Shown: one piece after another, positions 7,918-15,959 of the stretch
Layout: every line of letters starts with the position of its first letter
Numbering within the stretch: position 1 is the first letter of the stretch
Assembly: GCF_019091085.1 (NCBI RefSeq)
Contig: NZ_JAGXJY010000005.1
Coordinates: forward strand, 186,001-250,000
Source of the DNA: Mesorhizobium sp. GbtcB19
GTDB taxonomy: Bacteria; Pseudomonadota; Alphaproteobacteria; Rhizobiales; Rhizobiaceae
Length of the DNA stretch: 64,000 bases
Direction: 5' to 3'
Notes under the pieces: model-generated
Databases searched by the model: none
What the model was told of the DNA's origin: nothing
The model's input: only the letters and a program-made list of their open reading frames with translations
Made by a program: the position numbers and the translations under genes

Positions 7918-8082
7918 ATGCTGTACTGGGCGCTCGTATTTCTCGTAGTTGCGATCATCGCCGGCGCGCTTGGGTTCGGCGGCATAGCCGGTACGTCGGC
8001 AGGCATCGCGCAGATCCTGTTCTTCATCTTCCTCGCCTTCCTGGTGATTTCGCTCATTGCAGGCCTCTTCAGGAGAGCCTGA
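7918..8082 (+). CDS. DUF1328 (YtjA-like) small membrane protein
   Basis: 54 aa. It begins [20 protein letters not shown], continues [16 protein letters not shown], and ends LIAGLFRRA. Two transmembrane helices joined by a Gly-rich turn match DUF1328. A strong AGAAGGAG ribosome site lies 7 bases upstream and an exact EcfG promoter further up. The family is small, stress-associated and of unknown function. It is followed by a separate EcfG promoter and a kinase gene. Confidence 0.88.
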   Translation: MLYWALVFLVVAIIAGALGFGGIAGTSAGIAQILFFIFLAFLVISLIAGLFRRA

Positions 8083-8206
8083 CCGCTACACTGGAAGCCG
8101 CACCCCTCAAACGGTTTCCAGCCCCCGCCGGGCGGCGCCTCGAAAGAGCACCGTCCGGCGGACCGTTTTTGGAGAGCCTGCAATTTTCGGAGCGCCGAGA
8201 CGGCGC

Positions 8207-8231
8207 GGAACCGGTGCGAGGTGAAGCCGTT
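8207..8231 (+). promoter_or_regulatory. EcfG-type stress promoter for the HWE kinase
   Basis: GGAAC (8207-8211), N16, CGTT (8228-8231). Transcription would start near 8238, upstream of all candidate starts of the kinase gene. Confidence 0.8.
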
Positions 8232-8276
8232 CATGGAACGGGTGCGGACAAGGAGCGAGTGCGGGGATGTTTTCCA

Positions 8277-9308
8277 ATGCCTTCCGAGGGTCCCACGAAA
8301 GACAGGGTTGAAAGAAAGGACAGCGAAGTGATCGCGATGCACCCTGCCGAAAGCGGGATGCAGTTGGGGCGGGCGTTGCTTCATGCCCTGCACAATGCGG
8401 GAATTTCGGTTCTCTACCAGGATCGGCAGATGAAAACGGTCTGGGCGCGCAACATGAGCGCGCCCTGGGCGTCCGAAACCGCCGACGGCAAGGATTTGCT
8501 TTCGCCCGCGCAGGCCGAGCGCATAAGAGCCACCAAACTCAAGGTGATCGATTCCGGCAACGCTGAACGGCTCGAGCTCAGCATTCCGGGAAGCCAGGGC
8601 GTACGCTGGTTTCAGCTGTGGATCGATGCCGATCGCGGGGATACCGGAGAAGTCCTCGGCATCGTCACCACGATGGTGGAGACGACGGAGCAAAAACGCC
8701 GCGAGCAGACGCTGAAGACGTTGCTGCGCGAAGTCAGCCATCGATCGAAAAATCTGCTCGCCATCATCCAGAGTATCGCCACCCAGACCGGGCGCTACAC
8801 GGAGACGCTCGGCGAATTCCTGGCGCGCTTCCGCGGCCGGCTGCAATCGCTGGCTTCCTCGCAGGACCTCGTCACGTCCTCCAACTGGCGAGGAGCGGCG
8901 CTGCAGGAGCTTGTATCCGGCCAGGTCGGCCGCTACAGCAGCGATCTGTCGCAAAGCCTGCGCTTCGCGGGCGAGAATCCTTTTCTCAATCCCAACGCCG
9001 CCTTGCATATCGGCCTGGCGATGCATGAGCTGGCCGTGAACTCCGTGAGCTACGGCGCGCTGTCGCGGCCGGGCGGCCACGTCGAGGTGCGCGCCAGGCT
9101 GGAAGCGGAGAACGGAGCCCCGCCCAACCTTCTGCTGACCTGGACGGAAGTGGTCGGCGACGCGCCGCGCAATGAGAAGCGCTTCGGCAGCGTGGCGCTG
9201 GAGCGCGTCGTGCCGATCTCGCTGAATGGCTCCGCGACGCTCGACATCGGCAAGGACCGCATGGAATACCGTCTCACCGTCCCGCACGGGAATTTTGAGA
9301 CAGATTAA
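8277..9308 (+). CDS. HWE-family sensor histidine kinase, EcfG-controlled
   Basis: 343 aa from ATG 8277 (GGGGA upstream); GTG 8328 with AAGGA and ATG 8337 are alternatives. The N-terminal ~115 residues look like a PAS sensor (GISVLYQDRQMKTVWARN, ending in ETTEQKRRE). The HWE core follows with His155 (EVSHRSKNLLA), N-box MHELAVNSVSYG and WTE as the W-x-E variant. No membrane segment. An EcfG promoter directly upstream means the stress response would raise the level of one of its own candidate kinases. Confidence 0.87.
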   Translation: MPSEGPTKDRVERKDSEVIAMHPAESGMQLGRALLHALHNAGISVLYQDRQMKTVWARNMSAPWASETADGKDLLSPAQAERIRATKLKVIDSGNAERLELSIPGSQGVRWFQLWIDADRGDTGEVLGIVTTMVETTEQKRREQTLKTLLREVSHRSKNLLAIIQSIATQTGRYTETLGEFLARFRGRLQSLASSQDLVTSSNWRGAALQELVSGQVGRYSSDLSQSLRFAGENPFLNPNAALHIGLAMHELAVNSVSYGALSRPGGHVEVRARLEAENGAPPNLLLTWTEVVGDAPRNEKRFGSVALERVVPISLNGSATLDIGKDRMEYRLTVPHGNFETD

Positions 9309-9429
9309 TAGCGTGGACCTTTGCCGGCGAAGCCTTAACCGGCTGTTCACCATAAAGTCCGATCCTGTGCTCCCGGCTAACGAGGCGCCGGAGACCCATC
9401 CGCGCCCGGTGCGCGATCTGGGAGATTGA

Positions 9430-9600
9430 ATGATGGTTGCCGACTTGAACAGGCTGGAACAGGCTGCCCGCGTCTCGATGAGCGGCTTCCAGGAAGCCGA
9501 GCCGCCGCCGGTGCCAAGATCCTCGCACCTCCCGCTTCGCCTCGGCGCCATCGCGCTTCTCGCCGCCGTGGCCCTGACCGCGGCCTGGCAATTGTTCTGA
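9430..9600 (+). CDS. Small C-tail-anchored membrane protein, unknown
   Basis: 56 aa (ATG 9430, or ATG 9433 in the same frame), with GGAG 6 bases upstream. The N-terminal half is polar with a Pro run; the C-terminal ~20 residues form one hydrophobic helix (IALLAAVALTAAWQLF) ending the protein, as in tail-anchored proteins. No family recognised. It follows the kinase by 121 bp; no EcfG site was seen, so read-through from the kinase gene is possible. Confidence 0.55.
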   Translation: MMVADLNRLEQAARVSMSGFQEAEPPPVPRSSHLPLRLGAIALLAAVALTAAWQLF

Positions 9601-9640
9601 TTCCGTAGACGGCTTTGAAGTCTGACTAAAATCCAGGCCC

Positions 9641-9666
9641 GGAACTTTTATTCGCCAAGAATCGTT
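9641..9666 (+). promoter_or_regulatory. EcfG-type stress promoter for the 108-aa protein gene
   Basis: GGAAC (9641-9645), N17, CGTT (9663-9666), 24 bp before the ATG at 9691. Confidence 0.78.
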
Positions 9667-9690
9667 GTTTGCGGCGAGAGGTTTGGAGCC

Positions 9691-10017
9691 ATGGAACACA
9701 TCGCCGCATTGCTCTTCGTGGTCGGCTGTTCGAGCTCGATGACCGACTGCCGCGAACTCCAGGTGCCGGTCAGCGTTTTCGAGACCGAGCAGGCCTGCAC
9801 CGCCGAAAGGCCCTTCGCGCTCGGCGACCTGCAGGGCCAGGCTCCCCACATCATCGGCAGGTGCCTCGCCGTCGATCCGGCGCTCGAGGACGACTACGAC
9901 GAGGTCGTCTGGAACGTGCGGCCCGACGGCACGCTGGTGGCGTCCCTGGAGGTTTCCGGCATGGTCGTCGCGTCGAACGGCGAGCGCCCTGAAAAAGACT
10001 ATCTTAGCCAACAGTAA
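9691..10017 (+). CDS. Conserved hypothetical protein, EcfG-controlled
   Basis: 108 aa. A short hydrophobic start (HIAALLFVVGCSSSMTDC) could be a weak signal or lipoprotein-like leader. Four cysteines (positions ~13, 20, 32 and 54) and an acidic patch (LEDDYDEVVW) follow. I do not recognise the family. An EcfG promoter with a 17-base spacer lies immediately upstream and a rho-independent terminator follows the stop, so it is a single-gene stress transcript. Confidence 0.7.
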   Translation: MEHIAALLFVVGCSSSMTDCRELQVPVSVFETEQACTAERPFALGDLQGQAPHIIGRCLAVDPALEDDYDEVVWNVRPDGTLVASLEVSGMVVASNGERPEKDYLSQQ

Positions 10018-10023
10018 AATCGG

Positions 10024-10043
10024 GCGGGCAAAGCCCGCTTTTT
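10024..10043 (+). terminator. Rho-independent terminator
   Basis: Stem GCGGGC (10024-10029), loop AAA, stem GCCCGC (10033-10038), followed by TTTTT. It ends the 9691-10017 transcript. Confidence 0.75.
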
Positions 10044-10068
10044 CATGCTAAACGATTGCCGGCACTGC

Positions 10069-10092
10069 CAAAAGTGAGGACAAAAGTGAGGA
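10069..10092 (+). repeat. 12-bp perfect tandem duplication over the ribosome-binding site
   Basis: CAAAAGTGAGGA occurs twice head to tail. Each unit contains a GTGAGGA Shine-Dalgarno-like core. The second copy is the functional site, 8 bases before the lipoprotein ATG at 10101. Confidence 0.8.
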
Positions 10093-10100
10093 GCAATTCA

Positions 10101-10346
10101 ATGCGGAAGATGATCATTGCCATGGTTGCCGTGGTCGCTGTCAGCGGCTGCACCAGCACCGAGCAGGACGTCGTCGGCGGCGGCCTGATCGGCGCTGGCA
10201 TCGGCGGCCTGGTCGGTGGCGGCAAGGGCGCGCTGATCGGCGCGGCCGTCGGCGCCGGGTCGGGCCTCCTGGTCCGCAACCTGCGCAACGGCTACTGCCA
10301 GTATCGCGATCGTCACGGCCGGATCTACACGGCTCGCTGCAACTGA
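10101..10346 (+). CDS. Glycine-zipper lipoprotein (Rickettsia 17 kDa antigen-like)
   Basis: 81 aa. The signal peptide ends in the lipobox VSGC with Cys18 as the lipidation site. The mature part is a glycine zipper (GGGLIGAGIGGLVGGGKG..LIGAAVGAGSG) with a C-terminal region holding two Cys (GYCQYR, TARCN). Such proteins insert into or stiffen the outer membrane and are common envelope-stress genes. GAGGAG precedes the start. The stop is followed at once by a dispersed bipartite repeat. Confidence 0.82.
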   Translation: MRKMIIAMVAVVAVSGCTSTEQDVVGGGLIGAGIGGLVGGGKGALIGAAVGAGSGLLVRNLRNGYCQYRDRHGRIYTARCN

Positions 10347-10347
10347 A

Positions 10348-10447
10348 GCAATTTCAGGAAAAGCGTGACACGGTTTTCCGTCCGAAATTGCGTCACAACA
10401 AGAAGATAGGGCGGTTCGCCGTTTCCCTGAAACGGTGAACCGCCCTA
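10348..10447. repeat. Bipartite GCAATTCC-type dispersed repeat, copy 1
   Basis: Module 1 is an imperfect palindrome from GCAATTTCAGGAAAA to TTTTCCGTCCGAAATTGC. Module 2 is a hairpin (GGGCGGTTCGCCGTTTC..GAAACGGTGAACCGCCC). It begins one base after the lipoprotein stop codon. Related copies are at 28606, 28711, 29177, 49378 and 59897. Confidence 0.8.
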
Positions 10448-10546
10448 GTTCGGTACCGCAAAAACACCGGGGGCCGGCTGCCGGCCTCCGGTTTCTTTTT
10501 GAATTCAGATCGCTTATTCGCCCGCCGCCAACGCTTTTTTGGCCGC

Positions 10547-12244
10547 TCACACAGCCAGCGGGATCCTGATTTCCACCTTCAATCCGTCGTCGTGGTAGTC
10601 GCGCGCGATCGTGCCACGCAGTTCGCGCGTGACGTTGAGATCGATCAGCTTGGTGCCGAAGCCGGTCTTGGCCGGCGCTTCCAGCTTCTTCTGACCGGCT
10701 TCGCGCCAGTTCAAGAGCAGCGTGCGCGCGCCGGCGCGCGTTTCGACGCTCCAGTCGACCTTGAGAGCGCCCACGGAGCTGCCGGCTTCGCCATATTTCA
10801 ACGCGTTGGTGGCAAGTTCGTGGAAGGTCAGCCCGAGTGCCTGCGTCGTCGTCTCGTCGAGCAGCACTTCCGGCCCGGACAACAGGCCTTCGGGAAGGTC
10901 CTTGCCGAACACCTGTCCGAGCTCGATGCGCAGCAGATCGCCGAGATCGGCCTTCTGCCAGCGCGAGCGTGTCAGCATGTCCTGCGATGCCGCCATGGCC
11001 TGGAGGCGCGCCGAGAACGATGCCGAAAACTCCTTGACGTCGGTGGCTTGCGAAGCCGTCTGCCGCGCGATCGCCAGCACGCGGGTGATCGAATTCTTGA
11101 TACGGTGCTTCATCTCCTGCAGGATCAGGTCCTTTTCCAGCAGGCTCTTTTCGGTCGCCTCGTGCAGCGCCGATTTCGCGTCATAGGCACGTTCCTGATA
11201 GCGCGCCACCAGGGCGATGGCTCCGGCCAGCAGCAAGCCGAACAATCCGAGCATGACCGGAATGGCGCGCGAGGACGGCGGCTCGAAAGCGCTTGTCGGC
11301 CTGAACAGCAAAGTCCAGGGCTGACCCGCGACGACGATATCGCGGCGCGCCAGAAGCTTGGCGCCGATGCGTTCCGCCGGCGGCGCCTCCGAGCGAAAAA
11401 GCAGCTTGCCGGCTTCCGGCTTGCCGTCATAGACCTCGACATTGACCGGCAGCAGCGGCGAATGGCTGAGCGCCACCTGGAACAGGTCCTGGGCGCGGAA
11501 GGCGGCATAGAGAAAACCGGCCGTCGAGGAACGGCTTGCGTTGATGACGTCGGGGGCGGTCTCCACGTTCAACCGTACGAAGACCAGGAAGCCCGTGAAG
11601 GTCTGCGCCACGCCGGTGCCCTGGCCGAGCTGGACCAGGCCGCTCGCATGCTGCTGGTCGTCGGCCATCGCCTTTTCGATCGCGGCGCGGCGCACCGGCT
11701 CGCTGAACATGTCGAAGCCGATGATCGACTGATTGGATGTATCGAGCGGCTCGAACAGCACGATCGGTGTCCGCCATGGCTCGGTTGTCTTGGGATAGAT
11801 TGGGTGGGCCGTTCCATGGTCGCGCAGGATATCGCGTTCGACAGCGGCCTCGTCGCCGGCTTTGGCGAGCCTGAGGAAGCCGATACCGCGCAGGCCGGCG
11901 AAATTGTCGTCGATGTTCAGCGCGGTGAAGAAGGCCTTGAACTCGCCGCGCGTGATATCGCCGTTGCGGGCATCGAACAGCGCCTGCGTCGAGCGCAGCA
12001 GCGACAGATGCAGGTCGATGCGGCTTTCGATGCGGCTGAGCGCGTCGTCGGCGGTGCCTTCGAACTTGATTCGCGCCGCTTCCTGGGTCGCGAAATAGGC
12101 AAAGCCCGCCATCGTCAGGCTGATCAGCGCGACGGCGATGAAGGCGACGATCGGAAAAAGCTTCTTCAAATCAAAAAATACGGCCCGTGGACGGTCGACG
12201 ACCTTTATGGGCAAGTCTCCGCGCCAACACAATGGCGAGGCCAA
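10547..12244 (-). CDS. CHASE-domain HWE sensor histidine kinase (membrane-bound)
   Basis: About 565 aa. A transmembrane helix (~28-50) precedes an extracytoplasmic CHASE domain (~75-260; RGIGFLRLAKAGDEAA is typical) and a second helix (~325-345). Then comes a short coiled coil and an HWE core with His380 (EMKHRIKN), N-box FHELATNALKYG and WRE. CHASE domains bind small ligands outside the membrane; the ligand is unknown here. The start is uncertain (TTG 12244 or TTG 12214; no good ATG). It is a third candidate input to PhyR. It follows xylG by 57 bp on the same strand. Confidence 0.85.
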   Translation of the reverse strand: MASPLCWRGDLPIKVVDRPRAVFFDLKKLFPIVAFIAVALISLTMAGFAYFATQEAARIKFEGTADDALSRIESRIDLHLSLLRSTQALFDARNGDITRGEFKAFFTALNIDDNFAGLRGIGFLRLAKAGDEAAVERDILRDHGTAHPIYPKTTEPWRTPIVLFEPLDTSNQSIIGFDMFSEPVRRAAIEKAMADDQQHASGLVQLGQGTGVAQTFTGFLVFVRLNVETAPDVINASRSSTAGFLYAAFRAQDLFQVALSHSPLLPVNVEVYDGKPEAGKLLFRSEAPPAERIGAKLLARRDIVVAGQPWTLLFRPTSAFEPPSSRAIPVMLGLFGLLLAGAIALVARYQERAYDAKSALHEATEKSLLEKDLILQEMKHRIKNSITRVLAIARQTASQATDVKEFSASFSARLQAMAASQDMLTRSRWQKADLGDLLRIELGQVFGKDLPEGLLSGPEVLLDETTTQALGLTFHELATNALKYGEAGSSVGALKVDWSVETRAGARTLLLNWREAGQKKLEAPAKTGFGTKLIDLNVTRELRGTIARDYHDDGLKVEIRIPLAV

Positions 12245-12301
12245 GTCTTCATGGTGGCTGGTACATCAACCGGTCGTTAATTAGCCGGCTATCTTATAGT
12301 T

Positions 12302-13102
12302 TCATGCAGCGATCTTCAGCGCGCCCGGCCCCGGGATGGCGCCGGGTGGGCATTTGCCCAGGATGATCATGCCGAGCACCTCGTCCTGTGTGACATCGGT
12401 GGTGCGCGCGGTGCCGACCACCTGGCCGTTCTTCATCACGCAGACCCGGTCGGCGAGCTCGAACACGTCGTGGATGTCGTGGCTGATCAGGAAGATGCCG
12501 ATGCCGTCGGCCTTGAGCTGCTTGACCAGTTCGCCGACCTGGGCCGTCTCCTGCGGACCGAGCGCGGCCGTCGGCTCGTCCATGATCAGGATGCGGGCGT
12601 TGAACAGGATCGCGCGCGCGATCGCCACCGACTGCCGCTGTCCGCCCGACAGCTTGACGACCGGCTCCTTGAAGCGCTGGAAGCGCGGATTGAGCCGGCC
12701 CATCACCTTGCGCGCCTCGGCTTCCATGGCGACGTCGTCGAGCGTGCCCCAGCCCGTCATCAACTCGCGGCCGAGAAAGAGATTGGCCGCGGCATCGACA
12801 TTGTCGGCCAACGCCAGCGTCTGATAGATCGTCTCGACGCCGTACTTCTTGGCGTCGCGCGGGTTGGAGATCGAAGCCTCCTCGCCGTTGATGAAGATCT
12901 GCCCGCTGTCGCGCCTGTAGGCGCCGGACAGGATCTTGATCAACGTCGATTTGCCGGCGCCGTTGTGTCCAAGCAGCGCCATCACTTCGCCGGGGAAAAG
13001 ATCGACCGACGCGTCGTCGACGGCGCGGATGCCGCCGAAGGCGATCGAGATGTTGCGCATATCGACCAGCGGAACGCCGGTGGGAGTGGATTTTTCAGCC
13101 AT
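12302..13102 (-). CDS. Sugar ABC transporter ATPase (XylG/FrcA-like, one domain)
   Basis: 266 aa from ATG 13102 (GGAGGAG upstream). Walker A is GHNGAGKST, the signature [15 protein letters not shown], Walker [13 protein letters not shown]. Classical XylG/RbsA are ~500-aa tandem ATPases; this one has a single nucleotide-binding domain, like rhizobial FrcA, so it should act as a homodimer. It energises import through the permease at 13164-14516 of the sugar caught by the binding protein at 14664-15704. The last gene of the transporter set. Confidence 0.88.
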   Translation of the reverse strand: MAEKSTPTGVPLVDMRNISIAFGGIRAVDDASVDLFPGEVMALLGHNGAGKSTLIKILSGAYRRDSGQIFINGEEASISNPRDAKKYGVETIYQTLALADNVDAAANLFLGRELMTGWGTLDDVAMEAEARKVMGRLNPRFQRFKEPVVKLSGGQRQSVAIARAILFNARILIMDEPTAALGPQETAQVGELVKQLKADGIGIFLISHDIHDVFELADRVCVMKNGQVVGTARTTDVTQDEVLGMIILGKCPPGAIPGPGALKIAA

Positions 13103-13124
13103 GTTGGTTCTCCTCCCTATAGTC

Positions 13125-13160
13125 CATGCTTGGGCATGATCTCGTCCGAAAACCGGCTCA
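13125..13160. repeat. Short dispersed GGCATGATC...CATGC repeat
   Basis: GGGCATGATC, CCGAAAACCGG and CTCATGC in order resemble a rhizobial intergenic palindrome. It fills the gap between the permease and ATPase genes. Only one copy was seen in this window, so assignment rests on general familiarity. Confidence 0.4.
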
Positions 13161-13163
13161 TGC

Positions 13164-14516
13164 TCAGACGCGCTTGCGATAGATGGTGTCGAGCCAGACG
13201 GCGATGACCAGCACGGCGCCGACGACGATGCTCTGCAGCGGCGAATCGACACCGAGCAGCACCATGCCGGACTGCAGCGACTGCATCAGCAGCGCGCCGA
13301 GCATGGCGCCGAGCACGGTGCCGGAACCGCCGGCGAGCGAGGTGCCGCCGATCACCGCGGCGGCGATGACCAGAAGCTCGTCCAGAGTGCCGAGCGCATT
13401 GGTCGATGAGTTCTGCCTGGCCGACGAGATGGCCGCGGCAATCGTTGCCAGCACGCCCATGATCATGAACACCTTCATGGTGATCCAGCGCGTGTTGATG
13501 CCGGCAAGGTTGGCCGCTTCCGGATTGCCGCCGATGGCGAAAACATAGCGGCCGAAGCGCGTGCGCTTGGTGACGAAGGTCATGATCAGGCCGACGGCGA
13601 CCGCCATCAGCACCGGAATGGCGATGCCGTGCGCTATGAAGAGCCCGCCTTCGGGAACGGTGATGTTATTGGCGGCGGCGTAGCGGTTCACGATGCCGAC
13701 CGGCCATGGATAGGAATTGGCGAGCCATACCGCGCCCAGGATGATCGCGCAGGTGACCGTGGCGAGCAGCGTCTCGGCCCAGACCGGGCGCAGCGGGAAG
13801 CGGAAGCGCTTGCGCTGCACGCGGCCATTGAAATGCATGAAGATCACCGCCAGGCAGGCGACGATGCCGACGGCCCAGCTCCATCTGGCGCCGATCGAGC
13901 CCGCCGGACCGCCGCCCATCAGCTGGAAGGTGGCATCGAGCGGGGCCACCGTCTGGCCGCTGGTCACCCACCAGGCGGCACCCCGCCAGACCAGCAATCC
14001 GCCCAGCGTCACGATGAAGGCCGGCACTTCGAGATAGGCGATGATGAAGCCTTGGAAGGCGCCGATGATGAGGCCGAGCGCCAGCCCGATCAGCAATGCC
14101 AGGATCCAGATCCAGGGATTGCCAAGCTCGAGCCCGACGAAGCGAACCAGGAAATGCACCTGGGCAAAGCCCATGATCATGCCGATCACCCCTTCGGCCG
14201 ATCCGACCGACAGGTCGATGTTGCGCATCACGATGACCAGCACCATGCCGGAGGCCATGATCGCCACAGCCGAAGTCTGCACCGACAGGTTCCAGAGATT
14301 GCGCGGCGTCAGGAACGTGCGGCTGTCGAAGTCGAGCGGATTGACGCCAAGGCGCAGGCTGGAGATCACATGCAGCCCGACCCAGATCAGCAGCAGCGCG
14401 CCGATCATGCCGAGCATGCGGGTGTCGAGCTCGGTGGCCTTGAGGAAGCGGGCGACAGCGCCGAGTTCGGAAGCACGCGCGGTGTCTGCCGGTTGGGTAG
14501 ACGTCGTGTCGGTCAT
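13164..14516 (-). CDS. xylH: Sugar ABC transporter permease (XylH-like)
   Basis: 450 aa, BPD_transp_2 family, with about 10-12 hydrophobic helices. Family motifs include [17 protein letters not shown] near the N-terminal third and [16 protein letters not shown] near the C-terminus. It is longer than ribose-type permeases because of an extra central segment (~230-300) typical of XylH. With the binding protein and ATPase genes it forms a high-affinity uptake system for xylose or a related sugar. Hairpin 14600-14634 lies between it and the binding-protein gene. Confidence 0.87.
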   Translation of the reverse strand: MTDTTSTQPADTARASELGAVARFLKATELDTRMLGMIGALLLIWVGLHVISSLRLGVNPLDFDSRTFLTPRNLWNLSVQTSAVAIMASGMVLVIVMRNIDLSVGSAEGVIGMIMGFAQVHFLVRFVGLELGNPWIWILALLIGLALGLIIGAFQGFIIAYLEVPAFIVTLGGLLVWRGAAWWVTSGQTVAPLDATFQLMGGGPAGSIGARWSWAVGIVACLAVIFMHFNGRVQRKRFRFPLRPVWAETLLATVTCAIILGAVWLANSYPWPVGIVNRYAAANNITVPEGGLFIAHGIAIPVLMAVAVGLIMTFVTKRTRFGRYVFAIGGNPEAANLAGINTRWITMKVFMIMGVLATIAAAISSARQNSSTNALGTLDELLVIAAAVIGGTSLAGGSGTVLGAMLGALLMQSLQSGMVLLGVDSPLQSIVVGAVLVIAVWLDTIYRKRV

Positions 14517-14599
14517 GATTTCCTCCCGCCGGCCTGCCGTCTGACGCGGATGCCGGACCTCAGCCTGGAAGCCTATCCGCTCGAGGCGGAACGGTAAAT

Positions 14600-14634
14600 C
14601 TTTGAGAAAACGCCGCGGCTTTCAGGCCGCGGCG
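14600..14634 (-). terminator. Intra-operon hairpin / partial terminator after the binding-protein gene
   Basis: 9-bp perfect stem CGCCGCGGC/GCCGCGGCG (14611-14619 with 14626-14634), 6-base loop. On the minus strand it is followed by TTTTCTC. Located between binding-protein and permease genes, it would attenuate read-through or protect the upstream mRNA, raising the binding-protein to permease ratio. Confidence 0.65.
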
Positions 14635-14663
14635 CAGGGATTTTGGTCTGGTGTCGTCAAAGC

Positions 14664-15704
14664 TTAGTTGCAGACCTTGACGCTGCCGGCGGCAACGCCC
14701 GCGCAGACTTCGTCCTTCTTGATCCAGCCGGCGTCGATGACGACGTTGAGATTGTCCTTGGTGATCGCGATGGGGGTCAGGAACAGCGACTTGACGGTGT
14801 TGCCGCCCGGCGTGGTGAAGTCCTTGGCGCCGGCGATGTCGGCATTCTTCTTGCCGCCGGCGAGCTGCGAGGCGATCTCGGCGGCGTTCTTGCCGAGCTC
14901 GCGCGCGTCCTTCCACACCGACACGGTCTGCGTGCCGAGCGCGATGCGGTTGAGCGCCGCGTGGTCGCCGTCCTGGCCGGAGACCGGAACGGTGCCGGCC
15001 AGGCCCTGTGCCGTCAGCGCCGCGACGACGCCGCCGGCGGTGCCGTCATTGGCCGCCACGACCGCATCGACCTTGTTGTCGTTGGCGGTCAGGAACTGCT
15101 CCATGTTCTTCTGCGCGTTGGCCGGCAGCCAGCCGTCGGTATAGGCCTCGCCGACATTCTTGACCTTGCCGCTGTCTATTGCCGCCTTCAGCACTTCCAT
15201 CGAGCCGGAGAACAGGAAATCGGCGTTCGGATCGGAACCCGAGCCCTTGATGAAGACGTAGTTGCCTTCGGGCTTGGCCTTGAACACCTCGCGGGCCTGC
15301 ATGCGGCCGACTTCCTTGTTGTCGAAGGTCAGGTAGAACACGTCCTTGTTCTCGATCAGACGGTCATAGCCGACGACCGGGATGCCTTCATCGAGCGCCT
15401 TCTGCACCGCCGGACCGATCGCCGAGGCATCCTGCGCCAGGATGATCAGCGAATTGGCGCCCTGCGAGATCAGGCTTTCCACGTCGGTCAGCTGCTTGCC
15501 CGGATTGGACTGCGCGTCGGCCGAAATATACTTGTCGCCGGCGGCCTCGATGGCGGCCTTCATCGCGGCTTCGTCGGTCTTCCAGCGCTCTTCCTGGAAA
15601 TTCGACCACGAGACGCCGATCACCTTGTCCTTCGCCTGTGCGACCGACGCCAGCGCCAGCGACATGGCAACGCCCGCCAGAATGGCGGTTGCAAATCTCT
15701 TCAT
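14664..15704 (-). CDS. xylF: Sugar ABC transporter substrate-binding protein (XylF-like)
   Basis: 346 aa. Signal peptide with cleavage after VAQA (~residue 24). Periplasmic-binding-protein type I fold with XylF-like signatures: [17 protein letters not shown] at the N-terminus, [28 protein letters not shown], and [11 protein letters not shown] with SGQDGD for the hinge and ligand site. It captures D-xylose or a related sugar in the periplasm. Strong SD (AGGGAGGAAATC) before the ATG. It is divergent from the ROK regulator, with operator-like palindromes between. Confidence 0.88.
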   Translation of the reverse strand: MKRFATAILAGVAMSLALASVAQAKDKVIGVSWSNFQEERWKTDEAAMKAAIEAAGDKYISADAQSNPGKQLTDVESLISQGANSLIILAQDASAIGPAVQKALDEGIPVVGYDRLIENKDVFYLTFDNKEVGRMQAREVFKAKPEGNYVFIKGSGSDPNADFLFSGSMEVLKAAIDSGKVKNVGEAYTDGWLPANAQKNMEQFLTANDNKVDAVVAANDGTAGGVVAALTAQGLAGTVPVSGQDGDHAALNRIALGTQTVSVWKDARELGKNAAEIASQLAGGKKNADIAGAKDFTTPGGNTVKSLFLTPIAITKDNLNVVIDAGWIKKDEVCAGVAAGSVKVCN

Positions 15705-15766
15705 GATTTCCTCCCTTGCGCCCTTACGGCGCGACCCAGACTGACCCGAAGGTCGGTACAGAGGCT

Positions 15767-15787
15767 TTTTTTCGAGCCTCGAAAAAA
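15767..15787. promoter_or_regulatory. 21-bp palindromic operator candidate for the ROK regulator
   Basis: TTTTTTCGAG, one central C, CTCGAAAAAA: a perfect inverted repeat 63 bp upstream of the binding-protein ATG. Position between the sugar-transporter operon and the divergent ROK gene, and its A/T-rich outer arms, fit ROK-family operators. Confidence 0.65.
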
Positions 15788-15842
15788 CACTGATCCAATG
15801 CTAAGGCTCTGTCAACTCGGATTCTGATGGGTTTTGAGGTGC

Positions 15843-15871
15843 CTCGAACTTTTTTTCGAGCTCCGCAATAA
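15843..15871. promoter_or_regulatory. Second, degenerate ROK operator candidate
   Basis: CTCGAA (15843-15848) and TTTTTTCGAG (15851-15860) repeat the half-sites of the palindrome at 15767-15787, with a weaker right half. It is nearer the ROK gene and may serve autoregulation. Confidence 0.45.
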
Positions 15872-15959
15872 ATAATGACAGCTTCGTCGGCTTCTGCCAG
15901 TATCTCTAGCATGTCACCGACGGCCCGTGGCATCATCAGGCCGTGATGACCAGGAGGAA

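Noticed and set aside
8234..8262. GGAAC followed by CGAG near 8235
   Set aside because: The -10 element does not match CGTT; the true EcfG site is 8207-8231.
7773..9551. Leftward ~590-codon frame across the DUF1328 and HWE kinase genes
   Set aside because: Antisense shadow; the plus-strand genes carry EcfG promoters, ribosome sites and domains.
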